64,000 nucleotides of DNA from Novosphingobium sp. FSW06-99 (GCF_001519065.1 NZ_KQ954252.1:62001-126000), one strand, 5' to 3'; numbered from the stretch's first letter, positions 51,103-60,817 are shown. A program made the numbers and translations. The notes: a model not told the origin generated them from the letters alone.

Positions 51103-52384
51103 CCAGCGCGCCCGACAAGAGATAGGCGCCCGACGCGAGCAGCCCGAACCGCGCCGACGCCCACAGCGCCACCAGCGGCGCAAACCCTGCGCCGACCAGC
51201 CAGGCAAGGTCGGCGGTCAGCGCCGCGCCGGTATAGCGGTGGCGCAGCGGCAATTCGCTGGCAACCGCCCCCGACGACTGGCCAAAGCACAGCCCGAGCA
51301 GCAGAAACCCGACGATCATGAACGCGAATTCGCCGGTTTCGCCCTGGTTGAGCAATTGCGGGGCAAACCCGCTGAACACCGCGATCACCGCCGCCGACCC
51401 GGCGAGCAGCCGTCGACGCCCGAATTGATCGGCCAATTGCCCCGAGGCGACCATGGCGACCAGCCCGGTGGTGGCTGCGCCAGCTTCGAGAATCAGGAAG
51501 CGGGTGGGCGATTCGGGGGTGAACAGCGTGACCCAGGACAGCGGAAACACCGTGACCATGTGGAACAGCGCAAAACTGGCGAGCGGGGCGAACGCGCCCA
51601 GCACGATCGTGCGCCACTGGTTGGTCAACGTGCGCAACGGGCGTTCGGCAGCGATGTCGCGGGTCTGATAGAGCCGTTCAAACGACGGCGATTCGACGAT
51701 CCGCAGCCGCGCGAACAGCGCCACCACGTTGATCGCAAAGGCCACGAAGAACGGATAGCGCCAGCCCCAGTCGAGAAAATCGCCTGCGGTCAGCGACGAG
51801 GTAAAGAACGCGAACAGCAGGCTGGCCACGATCAGGCCCAGCGGCGCACCCAGTTGCGGGATCATCGCATACCACCCGCGCCGGCCCTCGGGCGCGTTGA
51901 GTGCCAGCAGCGTGGGCAACCCGTCCCAGGTGCCCCCTTGCGCAAAGCCCTGGCCCAGCCGGAACAGCGCGAGCAGCGCGGCCGAGCCGAGTCCGATCGT
52001 TTCATACCCCGGCAAAAAGGCGATCGCGGCGGTCGATCCGCCCAGCAGCACCAGCGCCACGGTCAGCTTGAACCCCCGGCCATAGGCACGGTCCAGCCCG
52101 ATGAACCATAGCGAGCCGAGCGGACGCGCCAGGAACGCCAGCGCGAACACGCCGAACGAGGCAAGCGTGGCGGGCAGCGGCGGCAACCAGGCAAACACCA
52201 GCCGGGGGAACACCAGCACCGAAGCGATCGCATAGACAAAGAAGTCGAAGAATTCGGACGTGCGCCCGATGATCACGCCGATGGCGATATCGCCGGGCGT
52301 CACGCCATGGCCATGGTCCGGGTCGGACCGTTCGGGGTCGCCGGAAGCAAGCCGGGCAATCGCTTCGTATCCTTTGGACGTCAT
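51053..52384 (-). CDS. MFS transporter, metabolite:H+ symporter (MHS) type
   Basis: A 443-residue, 12-span transporter. GVIIGRTSEFFDFFVYAIAS and FALAFLARPLGSLWFIGLDR are the N-terminal MHS blocks (motif A region), and FRLGQGFAQGGTWDGLPTLL the central one. Such proteins take up organic acids or betaines. The frame stays open far upstream, but the ATG at 52384, preceded by GAGAGCGAG, is the supported start. It is divergent from cyoA, with the FNR-like box between them, so it may share that control. Confidence 0.87.
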   Translation of the reverse strand: MTSKGYEAIARLASGDPERSDPDHGHGVTPGDIAIGVIIGRTSEFFDFFVYAIASVLVFPRLVFAWLPPLPATLASFGVFALAFLARPLGSLWFIGLDRAYGRGFKLTVALVLLGGSTAAIAFLPGYETIGLGSAALLALFRLGQGFAQGGTWDGLPTLLALNAPEGRRGWYAMIPQLGAPLGLIVASLLFAFFTSSLTAGDFLDWGWRYPFFVAFAINVVALFARLRIVESPSFERLYQTRDIAAERPLRTLTNQWRTIVLGAFAPLASFALFHMVTVFPLSWVTLFTPESPTRFLILEAGAATTGLVAMVASGQLADQFGRRRLLAGSAAVIAVFSGFAPQLLNQGETGEFAFMIVGFLLLGLCFGQSSGAVASELPLRHRYTGAALTADLAWLVGAGFAPLVALWASARFGLLASGAYLLSGALATLLALWLNRELARNH

Positions 52385-52433
52385 GGCTCGCTCTCGTACG
52401 TTTTTTGTGATTTGCCATTGCCTCCCAGAGTCA

Positions 52434-52447
52434 TTGATCAAGGTCAA
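52434..52447. promoter_or_regulatory. FNR/FixK-like box
   Basis: TTGATCAAGGTCAA matches the FNR/FixK consensus TTGATnnnnATCAA with one mismatch. It lies between the MHS transporter and cyoA, 46 nt before the cyoA ATG. It predicts oxygen-dependent control of the quinol oxidase operon by a Crp/FNR-family protein. Confidence 0.6.
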
Positions 52448-52453
52448 GAGCTG

Positions 52454-52466
52454 GGACAAAATGTCC
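52454..52466. promoter_or_regulatory. Inverted repeat GGACA-AAA-TGTCC before cyoA
   Basis: A perfect 5-bp inverted repeat with a 3-nt centre just downstream of the FNR-like box. It could be a second operator or part of the RNA leader. The regulator is unknown. Confidence 0.35.
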
Positions 52467-52492
52467 AATCGATTGCCCCCTGGCCCGCGCCT

Positions 52493-53626
52493 ATGCGCGC
52501 GGTCATGTTCACAAAACCCTCGCGTCGGCTGCGTGCCGCTCTCGTCCTTCCGCTCGGCCTGCTGCTGACAGGCTGCGATTGGGTCGTGCTCAACCCGGCC
52601 GGCGATATCGCGCGGCAACAGGCCAATCTGGTCGTGGTGTCGACTGCGCTGATGCTGCTGATCATCGTGCCGGTGATGGCGCTGACCGGACTGTTCGCCT
52701 GGCGCTATCGCGCGACCAACACGGCGGCGGCGTATGAGCCCGACTGGGACCATTCGACCAAGCTGGAACTGGTGATCTGGTCGGCGCCGCTGGCGATCAT
52801 CATCGCGCTGGGTTCGATCACCTGGCTGGCGACGCATCTGCTTGATCCCTATCGCCCGCTCACGCGGATCGATGCGACCCACGCGGTGGCACCCGGCACC
52901 CGGCCGATCGATGTCGAAGTGGTCGCGCTCGACTGGAAATGGCTGTTCATCTATCCCGAGCAGAACATTGCCACGGTCAACGAGCTGGTCCTGCCCGAAG
53001 GGCGCCCGGTGCGGTTCCGCATCACTTCGTCGACGGTGATGAACTCGTTCTATGTCCCCGCGCTGGCGGGCCAGATCTATGCCATGCCCGGTATGGAAAC
53101 CAAGCTGCATGCGGTGTTCAACCAGACCGGCACGTTCAACGGGCTGTCGGCCAATTTCAGTGGGCCCGGCTTCAGCCACATGCATTTTGTCACCCGCAGC
53201 GTGACCGGCCAAGGCTTCGACGCCTGGGTTGCGGGCGTGCGCAAGGCGGGCGCCGGGCTCGACCGCGCGACCTATCTGGCGCTCGACAAGCCCAGCGAGC
53301 AAGTTCCGGTGATCCACTATGCCAACGTCGCGCCCGACTTGTTCGACGCGGTGGTCAACATGTGCGTTCGCCCCGGCAAGCTGTGCAGCGGTGAAATGGC
53401 CGCGATCGATGCGAAGGGCGGCACCGGCAAGTCGGGCCTGCTCAACGTTGCCGCGCTGACCTATGACAAGCAGGGCCACGAACAGGTCGTGTCGTCCAAC
53501 CCCGGTTTTGCCGATGCCAGCCTGCGCCGTTTTGTGCGCGACTGGTGCGCCGACAATCGTCCCTTGCGCGCCGCGGTTGCCCGCGACGCCGCCCCGCTGC
53601 TGGTTCGCAGCCGTCCCCTTTCGTGA
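52493..53626 (+). CDS. cyoA: Quinol oxidase subunit II (CyoA/QoxA)
   Basis: A 377-residue lipoprotein subunit. The lipobox LLLTGCDW gives a lipidated cysteine, followed by two transmembrane helices and a periplasmic cupredoxin domain ([35 protein letters not shown]). The CuA ligands of cytochrome c oxidases are absent, as expected for a quinol oxidase. The C terminus extends past the usual end with Ala/Lys-rich sequence. Start at 52493 or 52505; neither has a good ribosome site. It is first in the operon. Confidence 0.92.
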   Translation: MRAVMFTKPSRRLRAALVLPLGLLLTGCDWVVLNPAGDIARQQANLVVVSTALMLLIIVPVMALTGLFAWRYRATNTAAAYEPDWDHSTKLELVIWSAPLAIIIALGSITWLATHLLDPYRPLTRIDATHAVAPGTRPIDVEVVALDWKWLFIYPEQNIATVNELVLPEGRPVRFRITSSTVMNSFYVPALAGQIYAMPGMETKLHAVFNQTGTFNGLSANFSGPGFSHMHFVTRSVTGQGFDAWVAGVRKAGAGLDRATYLALDKPSEQVPVIHYANVAPDLFDAVVNMCVRPGKLCSGEMAAIDAKGGTGKSGLLNVAALTYDKQGHEQVVSSNPGFADASLRRFVRDWCADNRPLRAAVARDAAPLLVRSRPLS

Positions 53627-53640
53627 TCAGGACACCCGTG

Positions 53641-55650
53641 ATGACCAACCCAGACCAGACCTGGTCCCCTTTGCTCGGGCGCCTGTCGCTCGATGCCATT
53701 CCCTATCATGAGCCGATTCTCGTCGCGACCTTTGCGGGCGTGGCGGTCGGCGGCATCGCGCTGCTCGGCGTGCTGACCTATTATCGGCTGTGGGGCTATC
53801 TGTGGAAGAACTGGTTCACCAGCGTCGATCACAAGAAGATCGGCATCATGTACATGGTGCTGGGGCTGGTGATGTTCCTGCGCGGGTTTGCCGATGCGCT
53901 GTTGATGCGCACCCAGCAGGCGGTGGCATTCAACGGCAACGACGGGTTCCTGCCCGCGCACCACTATGACCAGGTGTTCACCGCGCATGGCGTGATCATG
54001 ATCTTTTTCGTGGCCATGCCGTTTGTTACCGGCCTGATGAACTTTGTCGTGCCGTTGCAGATCGGCGCGCGCGACGTGTCGTTTCCGTTCCTGAACAATT
54101 TCAGTTTCTGGATGACGACGGCGGGCGCGGTGCTGGTGATGGCCTCGCTGTTCATTGGTGAATTCGCGCAGACCGGCTGGCTGGCCTATCCGCCGCTGTC
54201 TGGGCTGGCCTACAGCCCGGGCGTCGGGGTCGACTATTATATCTGGGCGCTGCAGATCGCCGGCGTTGGCACCACGCTGTCGGGCATCAACCTGATCGCC
54301 ACGATCGTGAAGCTGCGCGCGCCGGGCATGACGATGATGCGCATGCCGGTGTTCACCTGGACCGCGCTGTGCACCAACGTGCTGATTGTCGCCTCGTTTC
54401 CGGTGCTGACCGCCGTTCTGGCGATGCTCAGCCTCGATCGCTATGTCGGGACCGACTTCTTCACCAATGATTTTGGTGGCAGCCCGATGATGTACGTCAA
54501 CCTGATCTGGATCTGGGGCCATCCCGAAGTCTACATCCTGATCCTGCCGATCTTTGGCGTGTTTTCCGAAGTGACCTCGACATTCAGCGGCAAGCGGCTG
54601 TTTGGCTATACCTCGATGGTCTATGCCACGGTGGTCATCACCGTGCTGTCCTATCTGGTGTGGCTGCACCACTTCTTCACGATGGGTTCGGGCGCCAGCG
54701 TCAACAGCTTTTTCGGAATCACCACGATGGTCATCTCGATCCCCACCGGGGCCAAGATGTTCAACTGGCTGTTCACGATGTATCGCGGCCGCATCCGCTA
54801 TGAATTGCCGATGATGTGGACGGTGGCATTCATGTTCACGTTCGTGATCGGCGGGATGACCGGCGTCATGCTGGCGGTGCCCCCGGCCGACTTTGTGCTG
54901 CACAATTCGCTGTTCCTGATTGCGCACTTTCACAACGTGATCATCGGCGGGGTGGTGTTCGGCACGTTTGCGGCGATGAACTACTGGTGGCCCAAGGCGT
55001 TCGGGTTCAAGCTCGAACCGTTCTGGGGCAAGGTCAGCTTCTGGTGCTGGGTGCCGGGGTTCTGGCTGGCGTTCGCCCCGCTCTATGTCATGGGCCTGAT
55101 GGGCGTCACGCGGCGCATGCGGGTGTTCGACGATCCCAGCCTGCAACCCTATTTCATCGTCGCCGCACTCGGCGCGGGGCTGATTGCCTGCGGCATCGGC
55201 GCAATGCTGGTGCAGTTTGCCGTGTCGATCCTGCACCGCGAGGCGCTGCGCGATGAAACCGGCGATCCGTGGGGCGGGCGCACGCTCGAATGGTCGACCA
55301 GCTCGCCGCCGCCCGAATACAACTTTGCCTTCACGCCGATCATCCACGATCTGGACGCGTGGGCCGAAATGAAGAGCCAGGGCGTGGCGCGGCCGCTCGA
55401 AGGGTTCCGCCCGATCCACATGCCCCGCAGCACGGGCGCCGGTGTGATCCTGGCCGGGATCAGCATGGTGTTCGGGTTTGCCATGATCTGGCACATCTGG
55501 TGGCTGGCAGGGGCAAGCCTTGCCGCGCTGCTGATGACCGCGATCGCGCATACCTTCAACTATGACCGGTCGTATCACATCCCGGCGGACGTGGTGGCGC
55601 GGACCGAAGCCGAACGCACGCGGCAGCTCGCGCTGACCGAAGGAGCCTGA
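53641..55650 (+). CDS. cyoB: Quinol oxidase subunit I (CyoB/QoxB)
   Basis: A 669-residue haem-copper oxidase core with about 15 helices. A low-spin haem His is in [14 protein letters not shown]. The CuB site is [14 protein letters not shown] (His-Tyr crosslink pair) with WLHHFFTMG. The haem pair is in [13 protein letters not shown]. It reduces oxygen to water using ubiquinol and pumps protons. The length and [12 protein letters not shown] tail are typical of bo3/ba3 quinol oxidases. It follows cyoA by 14 nt. Confidence 0.96.
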   Translation: MTNPDQTWSPLLGRLSLDAIPYHEPILVATFAGVAVGGIALLGVLTYYRLWGYLWKNWFTSVDHKKIGIMYMVLGLVMFLRGFADALLMRTQQAVAFNGNDGFLPAHHYDQVFTAHGVIMIFFVAMPFVTGLMNFVVPLQIGARDVSFPFLNNFSFWMTTAGAVLVMASLFIGEFAQTGWLAYPPLSGLAYSPGVGVDYYIWALQIAGVGTTLSGINLIATIVKLRAPGMTMMRMPVFTWTALCTNVLIVASFPVLTAVLAMLSLDRYVGTDFFTNDFGGSPMMYVNLIWIWGHPEVYILILPIFGVFSEVTSTFSGKRLFGYTSMVYATVVITVLSYLVWLHHFFTMGSGASVNSFFGITTMVISIPTGAKMFNWLFTMYRGRIRYELPMMWTVAFMFTFVIGGMTGVMLAVPPADFVLHNSLFLIAHFHNVIIGGVVFGTFAAMNYWWPKAFGFKLEPFWGKVSFWCWVPGFWLAFAPLYVMGLMGVTRRMRVFDDPSLQPYFIVAALGAGLIACGIGAMLVQFAVSILHREALRDETGDPWGGRTLEWSTSSPPPEYNFAFTPIIHDLDAWAEMKSQGVARPLEGFRPIHMPRSTGAGVILAGISMVFGFAMIWHIWWLAGASLAALLMTAIAHTFNYDRSYHIPADVVARTEAERTRQLALTEGA

Positions 55651-55654
55651 TGCC

Positions 55655-56269
55655 ATGAGCACCGCAGACCTGACCGCACAATATTACGATCTCAACGAAC
55701 ACGACCATCCGGAAGGCGGCAGCACGCAGCTCGGCTTCTGGATCTACCTGATGAGCGACTGCCTCATCTTTGCCATGCTGTTTGCCGCGTTCGGCGTGCT
55801 GGGCGCCAACTATGCGGCAGGGCCGGGTCCCAAAGACCTGTTCGAGCTGCCGCTGGTGGCGGTCAACACCGCGATGCTGCTGTTTTCATCGATCACCTAT
55901 GGCTTTGCGATGATCGAGATGCAGCGAGGCCGCGTCGGCGGGGTCAAGTTCTGGCTGGTCGTCACGGCGCTGTTTGGCGCGGCGTTCCTGTCGATCGAGA
56001 TGTACGAATTTTCGCACCTGATCGCCGATGGCGCCACCCCGCAGCGCAGCGCGTTTCTGTCGTCGTTCTTCACGCTGGTCGGCACCCACGGGCTGCACGT
56101 CACGTTTGGGCTGGTCTGGCTGGGCGTGCTGCTGGTGCAGCTGTCGCAGCATGGGCTGATCGAGGCCAATCGTCGCCGCCTGTTGTGCCTGTCGATGTTC
56201 TGGCACTTTCTCGACCTGGTGTGGGTCGGGGTGTTCACTTTTGTCTATCTGATGGGAACCTTGCGATGA
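55655..56269 (+). CDS. cyoC: Quinol oxidase subunit III (CyoC/QoxC)
   Basis: A 204-residue, five-helix subunit. STQLGFWIYLMSDCLIFAML and SIEMYEFSHLIADG with GTHGLHVTFGLVW are conserved blocks. It stabilises the oxidase core. The start is 4 nt after the cyoB stop, with AGGAG before it, and its stop overlaps the cyoD start (ATGA). Confidence 0.94.
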   Translation: MSTADLTAQYYDLNEHDHPEGGSTQLGFWIYLMSDCLIFAMLFAAFGVLGANYAAGPGPKDLFELPLVAVNTAMLLFSSITYGFAMIEMQRGRVGGVKFWLVVTALFGAAFLSIEMYEFSHLIADGATPQRSAFLSSFFTLVGTHGLHVTFGLVWLGVLLVQLSQHGLIEANRRRLLCLSMFWHFLDLVWVGVFTFVYLMGTLR

Positions 56270-56643
56270 GCGCTGCGCATACCGACAGCCATGGCGATGC
56301 GCATCACGATGATGCGCCGCACTTTTCGATCCGCGACTATGCCACCGGCTTTTTCGCCTCGGTGGTGCTGACGGCCATCCCGTTCTGGCTGGTGATGACC
56401 GGCGCGCTGGGCGACAAGACGCTGACCGCGCTGGTGATCGCGGGCTTTGCGGTGGTGCAGGTGATCGTCCACATGATCTATTTCCTGCACATGAACACCA
56501 AATCGCAAGGCGGCTGGAATTTCCTGGCGCTGATGTTCACGGTCATCCTGGTCGGGATTGTGCTGTCGGGATCGCTGTGGGTGATGTATCACCTCAACCA
56601 CAACATGATGCCGATGCCCCATTCCATGAACGAGTTGCCATGA
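56266..56643 (+). CDS. cyoD: Quinol oxidase subunit IV (CyoD/QoxD)
   Basis: A 125-residue protein with three helices. A His- and Asp-rich N terminus precedes the family core (YATGFFASVVLTAIPFWLVM, then VQVIVHMIYFLHMN). It is an assembly subunit of the oxidase. The ATG at 56266 overlaps the cyoC stop, and its own stop overlaps the SURF1 start. Confidence 0.92.
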   Translation: MSAAHTDSHGDAHHDDAPHFSIRDYATGFFASVVLTAIPFWLVMTGALGDKTLTALVIAGFAVVQVIVHMIYFLHMNTKSQGGWNFLALMFTVILVGIVLSGSLWVMYHLNHNMMPMPHSMNELP

Positions 56644-57341
56644 TCGGCGCGCGCCGCCGATCGGTGGGGCCTGCGCTGGTCCTGCTGGTGCTGGCGGCGC
56701 TGTTTGCCGCGCTCGGCGTGTGGCAGCTCTATCGCCTGGGCGGCAAATTGCGGCTGATTGCCGAAACCGATGCGGCGGTGCACGCAGCGCCGATCGATCC
56801 GGCGGTGCTGCCCAAGGGCGATCTGGCGCTGTTTGCCTATCGCCGCCTAGCCATGACCGGGCATTTCCAGCCCCAGGGCACCACGCTGGTCACCGGCACC
56901 TCGGGCATCGGCACCGGCTATTGGGAACTGGTGCCACTGGCGGGTGACGACGGGATGACCGTGATGATCAATCGCGGGTTTCTTCCCGAAGGCAGCCATG
57001 GCGATACCGCCCGTGCCAAAGTGCCGACCGGCACGGTGCGGATCGAGGGCCTGCTGCGCCCGACAGAGCCCCGTGGCACCTGGCTGCGCGCCAATCACCC
57101 CGAACGTGACCGCTGGTATTCGCGCGATGTGGCCGCCATCGCGGCCCGGCGCGGGGTGCGGGTCGATCCGCGCCTGTTCATCGATGCCTGGACCGAAACG
57201 CCCGCGCCGGGCGGCGATGCGCCGGTGCCGGGTTTGACCGTGATCGCCTTTCCCAACAACCACCTTGGCTATGCGCTGACATGGTTTGCCATGTGTGCGA
57301 TGGCCATTGCGGGAACAGTGGTGTACATGCGGCGGCGCTGA
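56640..57341 (+). CDS. SURF1 family oxidase assembly protein
   Basis: A 233-residue protein with a transmembrane helix at each end (residues 10-30 and 205-230) and a periplasmic domain between, the SURF1 layout. GVWQLYRLGGKLRLI after the first helix, VMINRGFLP, and FPNNHLGYALTWFAM before the last are the diagnostic blocks. SURF1 helps insert haem a. Its presence in a quinol oxidase operon, as in Paracoccus qox, suggests that the enzyme uses haem A. The start and stop overlap the neighbours. Confidence 0.9.
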   Translation: MIGARRRSVGPALVLLVLAALFAALGVWQLYRLGGKLRLIAETDAAVHAAPIDPAVLPKGDLALFAYRRLAMTGHFQPQGTTLVTGTSGIGTGYWELVPLAGDDGMTVMINRGFLPEGSHGDTARAKVPTGTVRIEGLLRPTEPRGTWLRANHPERDRWYSRDVAAIAARRGVRVDPRLFIDAWTETPAPGGDAPVPGLTVIAFPNNHLGYALTWFAMCAMAIAGTVVYMRRR

Positions 57342-58624
57342 TGCCGACCGAACCTGCCCACCCCCGTCGCCTGTTTCCCCCCGCCAGTGCGCGCAACATG
57401 GCGCTGCTGGTGCAATTGCGGTGGATGGCCGTGGTCGGCCAGTTGCTGACGATCTGGTTCGTCAGCCATGTCCTCGACATCAAGCTGCCGCTGACGCAAC
57501 TGGTGGCGATCCCCGCGCTGCTGGCGATGGTGAACATCGCCACTCATGTGATCGGGCCCGAACGCGAGGGGTACAGCTATGTCGAACTGATCGGCGCGCT
57601 GATGCTCGATGTCATCGCGCTGACCTGGCAGCTCTATCTGAGCGGGGGTATCACCAATCCGTTTACCGGGCTGTTCCTGTTGCAGATCGCGATCGGGGCG
57701 ATCCTGCTGCCCCCGAACTGGAGCTGGATCGTTGGCGCCATCGCGTTGATGTCGGTGTCGCTGCTGTCGTTCCGCTATGTGCCGATGGGGTTGCCGCATG
57801 CGCTGCTGGTCGATCCCCTGCAGCTCTATCTGGCGGGCAGTTATGTCTGTTTTGCGTTGATGGCGGCGCTGCTGGTGTTCTTTGTCATCCGTATCGATCG
57901 CAACCGGCGCCAGAGCGATGCCGCGCTGGCCGCGCTGCGCCAGCGCGCCGCCGAAGAAGACCATATCGTGCGGATGGGCCTGCTGGCCTCTGGCGCCGCA
58001 CACGAACTGGGCACACCGATGGCGACGATGTCGGTGCTGGTGCGCGACTGGTTCGCCCATCCCGCGTTCGCGCACACACCCGATCTGGTCGAGGAACTGC
58101 GCGAGATGGAGACCGAGCTGGCGCGCTGCAAATCGATCGTCAGCGGCATCCTGCTGTCGGCGGGCGAGGCGCGCGGGGAAAACCCGGCGGTGACCAGCGC
58201 CGACATGTTCGTGCGCGATTTCGTCAAGGAATGGGCGACGCGCAGCGGCGGCGCGGTGCGGCTGGTCAACCGCATCGATCGCGACGTGCCGATCGTGTCC
58301 GACCCGGCGCTGCGCCAGGTGATCGGCAATGTCATCGACAACGCGCTCGATGTGTCGCCCGATGCGGTCGAAGTGATCGCCGCGATCGATGCGCAGACGC
58401 TGCTGCTGACATTCCGCGACAGGGGTCCCGGTTTTTCCGAAGACATGATCGCGCGCATCGGGCGGCCCTATACGTCGACCAAGGGGCGCCCGGGCGGCGG
58501 GCTCGGGCTGTTTCTGGTGTGCAATGTGGTGCGCAAGCTGGGCGGCGAAGTCGATGTGCGCAACCGCGAGGACGGGGGCGCGCAAGTGCAACTGGCGATC
58601 CCGCTCAAGGCGCTGGCGGCATGA
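57341..58624 (+). CDS. Redox-sensing histidine kinase, RegB/PrrB/ActS type
   Basis: A 427-residue kinase. Six hydrophobic segments (residues about 25-190) contain SGGITNPF at 101-108, the GGxxNPF quinone-sensing motif of RegB proteins. The phosphorylated His221 is in SGAAHELGTPMATM, and Cys263 in ELARCKSIV corresponds to the redox-active cysteine of RegB. The ATPase domain follows (IDNALDVSP, GGGLGLFLV). It should sense the quinone pool and control respiration genes through the next gene. The start overlaps the SURF1 stop (TGATG). No gene symbol is fixed; regB, prrB and actS are all in use. Confidence 0.93.
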   Translation: MPTEPAHPRRLFPPASARNMALLVQLRWMAVVGQLLTIWFVSHVLDIKLPLTQLVAIPALLAMVNIATHVIGPEREGYSYVELIGALMLDVIALTWQLYLSGGITNPFTGLFLLQIAIGAILLPPNWSWIVGAIALMSVSLLSFRYVPMGLPHALLVDPLQLYLAGSYVCFALMAALLVFFVIRIDRNRRQSDAALAALRQRAAEEDHIVRMGLLASGAAHELGTPMATMSVLVRDWFAHPAFAHTPDLVEELREMETELARCKSIVSGILLSAGEARGENPAVTSADMFVRDFVKEWATRSGGAVRLVNRIDRDVPIVSDPALRQVIGNVIDNALDVSPDAVEVIAAIDAQTLLLTFRDRGPGFSEDMIARIGRPYTSTKGRPGGGLGLFLVCNVVRKLGGEVDVRNREDGGAQVQLAIPLKALAA

Positions 58625-59157
58625 CCGGCAATCCGCCCCGGCTGGTGATCGTCGAGGATGATCCAGCCTTTGCCCGCACCTTGCGACGCAGTTTCGAACG
58701 GCGCGGCTATGCGGTGTGGCATGTTGCCAGTCCCGACGAGCTGGCCGGGCTGATGGCGGGGCAGGGGTTCGACTATGCGGTGGTCGATCTCAAGCTGGGC
58801 AATGCCTCGGGGCTGACCGCGGTGCAGATGCTGCACGCGGCCGATGCCGAAACGCGCATCGTCGTGCTGACCGGGTTTGCCAGCATTGCCACCGCCGTCG
58901 AGGCGATCAAGCTGGGCGCCGGGCACTATCTGGCCAAACCCGCCAACACCGACGATATCGAGGACGCGTTCGGGCGCGACCGGGGCGATCCCACGGTCCC
59001 GGTCGAAGGTCGCAAGAGCTCGATCAAGACGGTGGAATGGGAGTATATCCACGCCACGCTGGTCGAATGCGATTTCAACATTTCCGAAACCGCGCGGCGG
59101 CTGGGGATGCATCGCCGCACATTGGCGCGCAAACTGGAAAAGCGGCAGTTGCGATAA
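58621..59157 (+). CDS. Response regulator, RegA/PrrA/ActR type
   Basis: A 178-residue regulator. The receiver domain has Asp56 in VVDLKLG and a Lys in YLAKPAN. The Fis-type helix-turn-helix at the C terminus, NISETARRLGMHRRTLARKL, is nearly invariant in RegA-type proteins. It should activate or repress genes for respiration and redox balance upon phosphorylation by the kinase encoded immediately before (ATGA overlap). Full length. Confidence 0.95.
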   Translation: MTGNPPRLVIVEDDPAFARTLRRSFERRGYAVWHVASPDELAGLMAGQGFDYAVVDLKLGNASGLTAVQMLHAADAETRIVVLTGFASIATAVEAIKLGAGHYLAKPANTDDIEDAFGRDRGDPTVPVEGRKSSIKTVEWEYIHATLVECDFNISETARRLGMHRRTLARKLEKRQLR

Positions 59158-59184
59158 GCGCCGCAAGGCGCCACATGGACGGGC

Positions 59185-60072
59185 ATGACCGATAATCGCA
59201 TCCCGCCGTCTTCGCTGTCGCATCAGCGCTTCTATCAGGCCGAACAGGAAGCGGGGTTTGCCGAAGAGCATCCCCGCACATCGCCCCAGCAGCAGGACCC
59301 GTCCTATCGGCTGGCGTTTCACGATGCCGATTTCCTGTTGCGGCAGGAATTGCGCCCGGTGCGGTTTCAGCTCGAACTGCTCAAGCCCGAAATGCTGCTC
59401 GACGAGGCGGGGATCGCCTCGACGCTGGTGGTCTATGGTTCGGCGCGCATCCCGACGCCCGAGGCGGCGCAGGCCGCGCTCGATGCCGCAACCACGCCCG
59501 AGGCGCTGGCCGTGGCACAGCGCATGGCCGATCGGTCGCGCTGGTACGAACAGGCGCGCCAACTGGCGCATCTGGCCGCCGGCAGCAACGTGGTCGAAAA
59601 GGGCAAGCGGCACTTCGTGGTCTGTTCGGGCGGGGGCCCCTCGATCATGGAGGCGGCCAATCGCGGCGCGCGCGAGGCGGGGGGCGAAACCATCGGGCTG
59701 AACATCACCTTGCGCCACGAACAGGCGCCCAACCGCTATGTCACGCCGCACTTGTCGTTCCAGTTCCACTATTTCGCGCTGCGCAAGATGCATTTCCTGC
59801 TGCGTGCGCGGGCCGTGGCGGTGTTTCCGGGCGGGTTCGGCACGTTCGATGAATTTTTCGAGCTGTTGACGCTGATCCAGACCGGCAAGATGCAGCCCAT
59901 TCCGGTGCTGCTGTTCGGCGGCGACTATTGGGACAAAGTGATCAATTTCAACGCCATCGCCGAAGAGGGCATGATCGGCTTTGATGATCTGGAGCTGTTC
60001 CACCGCGTCGACAGCGCCGAAGAAGGCTGGCAGCGGATCGTCGACTTCTACGCGCTGGAAACCGGGGACTGA
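59185..60072 (+). CDS. LOG-family Rossmann protein (possible nucleotide 5'-monophosphate phosphoribohydrolase)
   Basis: A 295-residue LOG/TIGR00730-type protein. STLVVYGSARI opens the fold, VCSGGGPSIMEAANRGA and AVFPGGFGTFDEFFELLT are the signature active-site motifs (the PGGxGTxxE block). Stand-alone LOG proteins release the base from cytokinin-type or purine 5'-monophosphates. An extra segment of about 80 residues before the core is seen in the long alphaproteobacterial form. It starts 27 nt after the response regulator and could be read from the same transcript. Confidence 0.88.
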   Translation: MTDNRIPPSSLSHQRFYQAEQEAGFAEEHPRTSPQQQDPSYRLAFHDADFLLRQELRPVRFQLELLKPEMLLDEAGIASTLVVYGSARIPTPEAAQAALDAATTPEALAVAQRMADRSRWYEQARQLAHLAAGSNVVEKGKRHFVVCSGGGPSIMEAANRGAREAGGETIGLNITLRHEQAPNRYVTPHLSFQFHYFALRKMHFLLRARAVAVFPGGFGTFDEFFELLTLIQTGKMQPIPVLLFGGDYWDKVINFNAIAEEGMIGFDDLELFHRVDSAEEGWQRIVDFYALETGD

Positions 60073-60094
60073 CAAGGCTTCGAGCCAATTCACC

Positions 60095-60817
60095 ATGGAG
60101 GCGGGCATCATCAAGTGGATCACGCGAGGCGCCATGGTGATGGTCACGATCGTGGCGTTGGCCACGGTTTGTCTGGCGGGTTATCAACTGCTTGAACGGC
60201 ACAGGATGGCTCAGCGCAATCGGACGGTCGAGGGCCCGCTCAAAGTCGATCCCGGCGATCCTGTTCTGATATCGGCGCACGCGTTTCTGGACGTGCTTGG
60301 CCCGTCCACGACGGGTGACGGCCTTCGGTTTGCCGTGATGCCATCGTTCGGGAAGCGGTGGATTGCGATTTCACTATCGGAACATGCGGGCGCAAACCCC
60401 GTCCGGGCCCTGATCTATGACCGCAGCACCGGAGTATATTCGCGCAGGAATTTTGATCTGCCCGCGCCGGACGCCGCATCGTTTCTTAGACAATGGGACA
60501 ATGTGACCGACGGATATTCGGGCGAGCCACGCTTGCTTGCTGATGGAACTCCGCTGGCCTTTGAACGCAGGCGCGGTTCGCGCCTCACCTCTGGCGTCGG
60601 CAATTCACCGTGCCACTATGATGTCCTGGGCGACATCGCTGCCCGGCGATTGGCACGGTATATTCCCGAATTGGCCGACTTGCGGGTCGCGAATCTGGCC
60701 GAAGTGCTGAAGGGCCGGATTTGCAACACGTCGATTTTCCAATTTGGTCAAATGCCCGATATTCGTCTGAACTTGCCACCCTGGCAGAGCGCGAGGTTTG
60801 TCACGCGTGCAGGCTGA
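60095..60817 (+). CDS. Hypothetical single-pass membrane protein
   Basis: A 240-residue protein with one N-terminal hydrophobic helix (residues about 14-33, MVMVTIVALATVCLAGYQLL) and a periplasm- or cytoplasm-facing domain of about 200 residues with no family I recognise. Three cysteines occur in the protein; two lie in the soluble part (SPCHYD, GRICNTS). The codon use looks less GC-biased than its neighbours, which may point to acquired or weakly selected DNA. Its last 17 nt overlap the thiD 3' end on the opposite strand. Confidence 0.6.
   Translation: MEAGIIKWITRGAMVMVTIVALATVCLAGYQLLERHRMAQRNRTVEGPLKVDPGDPVLISAHAFLDVLGPSTTGDGLRFAVMPSFGKRWIAISLSEHAGANPVRALIYDRSTGVYSRRNFDLPAPDAASFLRQWDNVTDGYSGEPRLLADGTPLAFERRRGSRLTSGVGNSPCHYDVLGDIAARRLARYIPELADLRVANLAEVLKGRICNTSIFQFGQMPDIRLNLPPWQSARFVTRAG

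Noticed and set aside
52385..53479. Long upstream extension of the MHS transporter frame
   Set aside because: It lies opposite cyoA, and its translation is a shadow; the supported start is the ATG at 52384.
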